Part shown: positions 27,196-32,866 of the stretch, piece after piece | How positions within the stretch are numbered: position 1 is the first letter of the stretch | Layout of the letters: each line of letters starts with the position of its first letter | Origin: Phytopythium helicoides | Lineage: Eukaryota > Oomycota > Peronosporomycetes > Pythiales > Pythiaceae | Direction of reading: 5' to 3' | Length of the DNA stretch: 32,866 bases | Assembly: GCA_024867545.1 (NCBI GenBank) | Contig: JANFNE010000056.1 | Coordinates: forward strand, 1 to 32,866 | The notes under the pieces: model-generated | Told to the model about the DNA's origin: nothing | The model's database searches: none | What the model saw: the letters and a program-made list of their open reading frames with translations, nothing else | Position numbers and translations under genes: made by a program

Positions 27196-27412
27196 GCTTG
27201 CTGCCTTGGTGGGGGATTGCTTTGCGTGCCGCTGATTTGGTTGGCGTCCTTCCATCCTCCACATCGACTTGACTATTACACTTTAGAATATATAATTACA
27301 TTTATATATCACATATAATTATAAAATTTACTATAGACACATAGAACAATTGAATTTTAGATATATGCACTCGTGCTTTTTCCCGCCCACTTTGAAACTA
27401 GAAAAAAACAAC
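27196..27412. promoter_or_regulatory. AT-rich bidirectional promoter, eIF2A / coiled-coil gene
   Basis: Only 217 bp separate divergent start codons. About 27270-27365 is strongly AT-rich with several TATA-like strings (TATATAATTA, TTTATATAT, ATAATTATAA), unlike the GC-rich surroundings. It probably serves both genes. Confidence 0.55.
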
Positions 27413-29352
27413 ATGGCGGACGTGGAAGGCGGACTGCTCAAGTGCGTGCTGCAGCTCGCAGCCTGTAGCGACAAGGTGCGGTCGACGCGATCACCAGCGC
27501 ATAGATTTTCTCAAGCGCTATCGATAGAGGACTCGCTCGCCTTTCCCGCGTGCGTGCAGCCTCGAAAACGCTGGCGTTCTCTAACCGATGGACTGTCTTG
27601 TGAATCGACAGCTGCGGCTCGCGGACGCGCGGCTCGGCAAGTATGTCGAAGGCATGAAACGCGACCTGCCAGCTTCAGAGATGCCGTCCCTTGTACGTAT
27701 ATGTAGATGAGTTCTTCGAGGAAGGGGGCAGGGTCCTCATTCTTTGAACATCGAGCAGAAGTCAAAGCTGGCGATTGTGCCGGAGGGCACAGCGAACGAG
27801 GAGGACACCCCCGAGCAGCAGTTCGAGAAGTTGTTCGAGCTAGGTAAGTGGTCGTGCTATTCGAGCGCATCGATGCGATTTCGTGTGTGGAGGGCTCACT
27901 CATCGCGAATCGCAGGAACTGAGGCAGCCGAGCGGCTAGAGGTGACCAAGTCCCGCATGGAGAAGGAGCTTCGGCGGCGGTCAGAACATGTGCGGCTATC
28001 CTGTTGAATGGCCATGTCAGTAGGGAAAGATGTGGACTGATGTGAGCTCTGCCTTCATGCACATAGTTCCGCGAACTCGTATCAAGTCGAAACATGGACA
28101 TCCAGGTATGTGTTGTGCTCCGGACGTGCAGAGTTAACTTTGTCGCAGCGATCTCGTACTCAAAGTTCGATGATGCATTGATATGGGCAGGAAGAGTATG
28201 CTCGGATGCTGAAGGAGCTTGAGGACCAGGCAGAGGAGCTGAAGCAGGTGTGTGGGATGCCGATATCGAAAGGAGCCAAGTAACCATGCTGACATCAAAA
28301 CTCAATGCAGGATATTGAGAAGGAACGATCTATCAAGGAGGAAAACCGCAAGCGCCGTCGTGAGGAGCGCGAGCAGCGAAAAGCGCAGAAAAAGTCTCGG
28401 CATGAGAGTCTCTCACACGATAACGCCCAAGCCCAGGCACGAATACCTTCTCAATCGGGTGTCGCTGGAAGCAAGCTGACCGCGATACTTGTTCATTTGC
28501 AGGAGCAACTTGAAGTGTACACAGCCGATATTCGGCAGCTACAGAACCTGTTTGCAGAGATGGAAGAGGAAGATGAGCAGGCTAAGCGTCGTGAAGAGGA
28601 GAACGCACGCACAGAACAGGAACGCCTGGAGCATTTGGAGGGACAGCTGAGCGCAGAAGTCTCGGAGCTGAGGCAAGAAATTACTTTGCTGCGCGAGACG
28701 AGAGACGCCATCAACGCAAAGCTCGAGGTAGCGTACCGCTTTGTGGATGATGTGTCACTTTGCGGCCTCGTTAATAATGTTTGCGCGTGCCCAAACTACG
28801 GTAGACTACAACACTCAAGTCGCAGTACGAGGAGGAACGAGATGAAGTCAAGGCCGAAATCTCACATGTACGTGAACTCGTGCGTTTGTACAACGATTTC
28901 CCTGGGAGTTGACCTAGAGTGCTATTCGTGCGCAGCTGCAAGACAAGCTTCAGGAGCTCACTTCACAGCTGACCTCGAACGGCGTGCGGCTTCACTCTCT
29001 CCTTCGAACCCTGGCACCGACTCCAAGCATCGGCACGCTGATGACGCGGCTATTCCAGCAGCTATCTCCTGATCGGCGGTCGTCGTCTGGTGGATCTCCC
29101 TCGGGACGAGAATCGACTGACTCGAGTAGCCAAGTCTCGTTGAAAACTGTGGGGCTGCAAGAGTTCCTTCAAGTAAGTGGCCTTGTGAAGTAGTTGATTT
29201 GTGCCGACATGTTTCTGACGAATCTGAATGTGCTCACCTATCTGCAGAGCTGTCCAACCGTGGAGGAAGGCAGGAAAGCTATCGACGAGATGAAGAAGCT
29301 GCAACTGATCCATTACTACGAATCCAGTGGCGTCATCGCATTAGCACAGTAA
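27413..29352 (+). CDS. ten-exon coiled-coil protein, function unknown
   Basis: Exons are 27413-27475, 27612-27692, 27759-27843, 27916-27989, 28067-28105, 28191-28247, 28311-28727, 28805-28867, 28936-29172 and 29248-29352. The nine introns are 63-136 nt with GT..AG ends, and all phases match, giving 406 residues with no stop. The short N-terminal helical part (MADVEGGLLKCVLQLAACSD) is followed by a long charged coiled coil (about 75-300), for example EEYARMLKELEDQAEELKQ and DIEKERSIKEENRKRRREE. The C-terminal block (about 310-406) looks globular: LRTLAPTPSIGTLMTRLFQQ, a Ser-rich linker, then GLQEFLQSCPTVEEGRKAID. I do not recognise the family; a cytoskeletal or kinetochore/ciliary scaffold is possible. 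One exon is only 39 nt. A further intron inside exon 7 (about 28410-28503) cannot be excluded. It converges on the isomerase gene. Confidence 0.75.
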
Positions 29353-29502
29353 CGGACTGCGTCCGTATCGAAAGCAAACACAGTATTCATTGAGTCTCAA
29401 ATCATTTTTGCCATCCAAGGAGACTCTGTTCCATGCAGACAGACATGCCGTTCACCAGGGCGGGTCATGTTTTCTGGTTTCCCAATGCCACCCGCGTCCC
29501 GC

Positions 29503-30318
29503 TTACAGGTGGCTGGCGCTCTTGGGGCGTAGCTTCTTGAAGAGTGCAACGGCAGCACTGCGCGTCTCACCGGCCTTGAAGCGGCGGTCGAGCTCCTCGT
29601 ACTCGGCGACGAGAGCCTCGCGCACGTACGGGTCGCGCACGCGGCGGTTGATCTTCTTGTACGCCGGCAGGTTGCGCGCGGTGAGCGGGACGCTGACGAG
29701 CGGCTCGAGCTCGGCGAAGACATGCTCGAGGAAGTTGGCGGTGGGCAGCAGCTGGCCGACGAGACCGCACGCGAGCGCGCGCTGCACGTCGATCTGCTTG
29801 GAGCGCAGCAGCAGGTCGTTGGCCACAGCCGCGCCGAGCACGTGCGGGAACGTGTAGGAGGAGGCGAACTCGGGCACGATGCCGATGCGCATGAAGGGGG
29901 TCCAGAAGGTGGCCTTGTCGTTGGCGAACACGATGTCGCAGTGCAGCAGCAGCGTGACGCCGATGCCGATGGCGGGGCCGTTGACGGCCGCCACCACGAG
30001 CTTGGAGCAGCCGAGCAGCTTGTGCATGAACTTCTTGGGCTCGCCCTGCGACGGCAGCTCGGTCGACCCGCCGGAGTAGCGGCCCATGGCCTGCTCGATG
30101 TCGGCGCCGCTCGTGAAGTAGTCGCCGTGGCCCGTTAGCACCAGCGCATGCAGCGCGTCGTTGGCCTCGTACTCGTCGATCGCCGCCATCAGCTGCTGGT
30201 ACATGGCGTCGTCGAACGCGTTCTTGACGCGCGGGCGACGCATCTCCGCCACGTACACGTGCGCGCCGTGCGTGTAGCGGCGCACCGCCGTCCCCTCGAT
30301 CACCGCCGACGTCGCCAT
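29503..30318 (-). CDS. peroxisomal enoyl-CoA hydratase/isomerase (ECI2-like)
   Basis: A single exon of 271 residues in the crotonase family. Oxyanion-hole elements are TSGADI (69-74) and NGPAIGIGV (113-121). RIGIVPEFASSYTFP has Glu150 in the position of the catalytic acid of delta3,delta2-enoyl-CoA isomerases; the PExxSSYTFP string is typical of the peroxisomal ECI2 group. The enzyme shifts 3-enoyl to 2-trans-enoyl-CoA so that unsaturated fatty acids enter beta-oxidation. The C-terminus SHL is an accepted variant of the peroxisomal PTS1 tripeptide. There is no presequence. ATG 30318 gives the usual length, and the frame is intact. Its stop lies 150 bp from the stop of the convergent coiled-coil gene. 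Hydratase activity is less likely because only one of the two hydratase Glu positions is evident. Confidence 0.88.
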   Translation of the reverse strand: MATSAVIEGTAVRRYTHGAHVYVAEMRRPRVKNAFDDAMYQQLMAAIDEYEANDALHALVLTGHGDYFTSGADIEQAMGRYSGGSTELPSQGEPKKFMHKLLGCSKLVVAAVNGPAIGIGVTLLLHCDIVFANDKATFWTPFMRIGIVPEFASSYTFPHVLGAAVANDLLLRSKQIDVQRALACGLVGQLLPTANFLEHVFAELEPLVSVPLTARNLPAYKKINRRVRDPYVREALVAEYEELDRRFKAGETRSAAVALFKKLRPKSASHL

Positions 30319-30787
30319 CCTCGCTGTTGTTAAATGCGGACGAGGGATCCTGGAACGCTGGCGTCGCCTTCTGGCAAAGCCCTTTGATGCATCAACAACA
30401 TGGCCCCAGCTTCAAGACGTCGAGGGTGTGGACCACATGAAAGATGTTGAACAGAACTTCAACATCGCAGGGCTTGTCGAGGCCGCTCCGATCGTAGGAA
30501 TCGAGTGCACGACCATTCTCAATGGTGGCGTGCCCACCTAGCCTACCCTCGTGGATGCCTCCCATCAATGGCGCGAGCCATGCACTATCACTCACTGAAA
30601 AACTTCCTGGCGCGAGCGCAACAGATCTAGATCTAGCACAGATTGAGCATTGCCCAGCCTCTTCGCGAAATGAACGCTCCGTCAGCTATCGATTTGGTTA
30701 TCGTTAAATGGCGGTTATGAGTTGATGAAAATGCTGCTGGCTGATCGTATAGTAGAAGGTGGGAAACTGACTCGAGCTGCATCACGA
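30319..30787. other. intergenic region upstream of the isomerase gene
   Basis: This 469 bp holds the isomerase promoter. A minus-strand open reading of about 67 residues without an ATG (30392-30595, ...PLMGGIHEGRLGGHATIENG...) might be an exon or gene remnant; it has no recognised motif. AGATCTAGATCT at about 30625 is a small tandem or palindromic string. Confidence 0.35.
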
Positions 30788-31161
30788 TCAGCACCTCGTG
30801 CAAGCAGGCTTGTAAAAGTACTTCAGAAGCTGCGTATGCTGGCTGAAGGCAACTTCGTGACTACCGAGCCAGGTTCCGTTTTCTTTTGACTTGATACTTG
30901 CTTTATCCAGTGCACAGTGTTGTTCAAAACTTACCTTGCAAAGTCTTGCACGAGATAGGCATAAACCCTGCACGGCGGCTCAGGTTTGTTTTCCTCCATC
31001 TCAATCTGGTAACATTCCGTCTGGGGCGTCTTCGAAGATACACCTAATTGTAGAAGCATCAACTTCGCGAATTCTTCGTCAAACACATGCTTCAAGCTCC
31101 GACACGTCAGTGCCTTGAGTTGCATTACTGCCTTTCTGGGCATCGACTTTTCATGTGCCAT
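30788..31161 (-). CDS. possible small two-exon gene, 93 residues
   Basis: Exon 1 (31161-30935) starts with ATG and ends at a strong GTAAGT donor. Exon 2 (30842-30788) follows an acceptor CTTCAG and ends in TGA; the intron is 92 nt and the phase (2) matches. The product begins MAHEKSMPRKAVMQLKALTC and reads EEFAKLMLLQLGVSS, CRVYAYLVQDFA and QLLKYFYKPACTRC, a mix of helical and beta-prone stretches with four to five Cys. No known family. Without splicing, the reading stops right after the donor. Support is the splice signals and the ATG only. Confidence 0.35.
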
Positions 31162-32866
31162 ATTTCAGAGACCCCATCGTTCTGTGCGAATCTACGTGAC
31201 ATCAGCTAATATGGTTCTGGCACAAATCCAAACGATTTAATCTCTACATGAATCAATCCATTCTTTCGACGTCTGGCCGCGATTTGGTAAGGTAGCCTGA
31301 CGCCTACCAGTAATGTATCGATCTCCCGAAGTCTACAACGGATCAAATGGTTAATTAATTGATTGGTTGCACCATCCGTGCGATGTTGAGCCACGCTTGC
31401 CGATTGCGCCAAGTACCACCACTTGTAGATCAAACGACTGCTCGATCCAGCGACCCCGTTCAATGACGTCGGCGGGATTGCGAATCGCGACCTGAGCGAC
31501 AACGCTTGAGCGTAATTGTTGGTCGCGGAGGGGCTGCCGTCTTTGCTGTCACTTTAGCTCGCAGTTTGCACAGCGTTCTTGCTGCTCATTTTCCTGACTC
31601 TCCATCAGCTACTAATCGCTAGTCTCCTATCAATACACTCACCCTAGCATATCTCACGAGTATTACGATCGTCTCGGGGCATATCCCAGTATCTTGCTGT
31701 GTTTTACTCAGCACACTAACCTTCTTGAAACTTCAGGCTCTTGGGCTGCTCGTAGCATTCATCACTATCCTCGACAAGTCCTCATAAATTGCTGGCGAAT
31801 AGTATTCAGGTAGACCGACATGTTGCTACAGTCGCAGTCGCGCGCTTGGTCGCCAATGCACGCACTATTTCGATGCTGTGATCCAATACAGTAGGAAGTG
31901 GTTCAGGACACGTGGTCGAAGCTGCGACCAAATGCTGTCTCGTGGTGTCGGATCCATGTAGTAGTATCAGCGAGTGGTTGTCATCATGTCAACATTGTGG
32001 CCCCAGACATTAGTGGCTCGCCATCACCATCTCGCACACCGAGATTGCGCCAACGACGAGTGAGGCGGGACCTTTCGCTCCCAAGCAGACCCTACCCATG
32101 TTGGTCTCTCGATGTGTTCCGAAGTCTGCTTGGAGAGCAACCGTGTGCAGTCAGAACAATACTATAGCTTCAGCGAGCGTCTGAGTGAGGAGCAGCAGAC
32201 TCATCCTTTGATCAGCGACGATGAGCACCAACCACTCGACACTGCTGTCGGCATGGCGCACGTCGAGCATCGCGAATTGTTAAACAGGGTTGAAGTTGAT
32301 TTGTGTCGACGTAAAGTATCCCTCAAGAGAGTGCCTGCAAGTAATCAACAAAAAAACACGCCGAGCGCCACTGGCCCGCTGCTGCAGCCGCTTGAAACGC
32401 AACACCAGAACTGCGTCGGCGCTTGTGCATCAGTCGAGTGATGATGAAAGGCCGTGGCGACGTGACTTTCGCCGAGTATGCCACCGTGGCATCGCTCGAC
32501 CTGGTCGAGCTGAACCTGCCCCGGTGCATCACTCGGCTGATGCACGCTGATCGTGGTAGAGACCTGCCCGCGGCGCTTCACGCTCGCTGATGACCGTGAA
32601 TTTCTCACGCGGATCGGCAGGCGAGGCGTCGCCACGTGCCGCCGCAATGCGCTCGCAGCGCGAGCACCGTCGAAACGCAAGCGGCTCGCACCCGACACGG
32701 CTGCAACTGCTGGCTGCTCGGTCGCGGGCGGACGACGCGAAAAGGTATCTTCAGAAAAGCGCAATGCCTGACACGCAAGGCGAGCTCCCTCGGAGTTGAC
32801 AATGCCGAGAGCGAGAGGGCGAAGGAGCGTGGTGCTTGGGCGGCAGCTCCACGCAGCACTCGCGTT
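31162..32866. other. 1.7 kb terminal region without a firm gene
   Basis: Short readings occur in all frames, but none has an ATG, length and motif together. A minus reading at 31206-31502 has no ATG. A plus reading at 32553-32771 (LADDREFLTRIGRRG) lacks an ATG. GC rises after about 32400, which could mark the edge of a gene running off the right end. No terminal repeats, tRNA or transposase motifs were seen. Confidence 0.35.
32441..32590 (+). CDS. short ORF, possible exon
   Basis: An ATG-started 49-residue reading (MMKGRGDVTFAEYATVASLD...) with leucine-rich spacing (LDLVELNLPRCITRLM) in GC-rich DNA. It could be an exon of a gene extending right, or chance. Nothing else supports it. Confidence 0.2.
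   Translation: MMKGRGDVTFAEYATVASLDLVELNLPRCITRLMHADRGRDLPAALHAR

Noticed and set aside
31206..31502. 98-residue minus ORF
   Set aside because: It has no ATG at its start, no domain and no splice support.
32345..32764. 139-residue minus ORF at the right end
   Set aside because: It is Arg/Ser/Ala-rich with no motif and is typical of antisense frames in GC-rich DNA.
1..32866. CRISPR arrays, rRNA genes, prokaryotic operons
   Set aside because: No regularly spaced repeats, rRNA-like conserved blocks or Shine-Dalgarno-linked gene strings were seen; intron-rich genes show nuclear eukaryotic DNA.

Overview
The window is nuclear DNA of a compact, gene-dense eukaryote, and most likely an oomycete. 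The evidence is: introns that are mostly 63-92 nt with GT..AG ends; intergenic gaps often below 250 bp; a plant-like BIO3-BIO1 biotin fusion; a class I myosin in one uninterrupted exon; a membrane-anchored formin; and an oomycete-type initiator (TTCATTTT) upstream of one gene. No rRNA, credible tRNA, CRISPR array or prokaryotic operon is visible. The species cannot be named from the sequence alone.

Layout, left to right. 1-2112 (+): the 3' part of a Trp-periodic, Sfi1-like coiled-coil gene. 2109-2396 (-): a CENP-X/MHF2 histone-fold protein whose stop codon overlaps the previous stop. 2510-3473 (+): ribokinase. 3563-5306 (-): a multi-pass membrane protein with a class III nucleotidyl-cyclase domain. 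6272-7506 (+): a secreted DUF1996 protein. 7750-9189 (+): a phosphotriesterase-like protein that has lost most metal ligands and carries a C-terminal zinc finger. 9493-11904 (+): bifunctional BIO3-BIO1. 12289-14443 (-): a Fanzor (eukaryotic TnpB-type RNA-guided nuclease) gene with two frame breaks. 14976-15356 (+): a small protein with a HEPN-like RN-x3-H motif. 16267-18973 (-): a six-exon formin. 20792-23992 (-): class I myosin. 24978-27195 (-): eIF2A. 27413-29352 (+): a ten-exon coiled-coil protein. 29503-30318 (-): a peroxisomal enoyl-CoA isomerase ending in SHL. 30788-31161 (-): a possible small two-exon gene. The last 1.7 kb has no gene I can support firmly.

The host genes are mostly unrelated housekeeping functions: actin motility (formin, myosin I), translation, biotin synthesis, fatty-acid oxidation and centromere/centrosome biology. 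The most striking locus is the Fanzor gene. It is a mobile-element-type nuclease lying between the biotin gene and the HEPN-like gene, with hairpin-forming sequence just past its conserved 3' end, where guide RNAs of this family are encoded. Single-base frame breaks occur in the ribokinase, cyclase, DUF1996, Fanzor and Sfi1-like genes. Because several hit clearly conserved host genes, assembly indels are at least as likely as decay.
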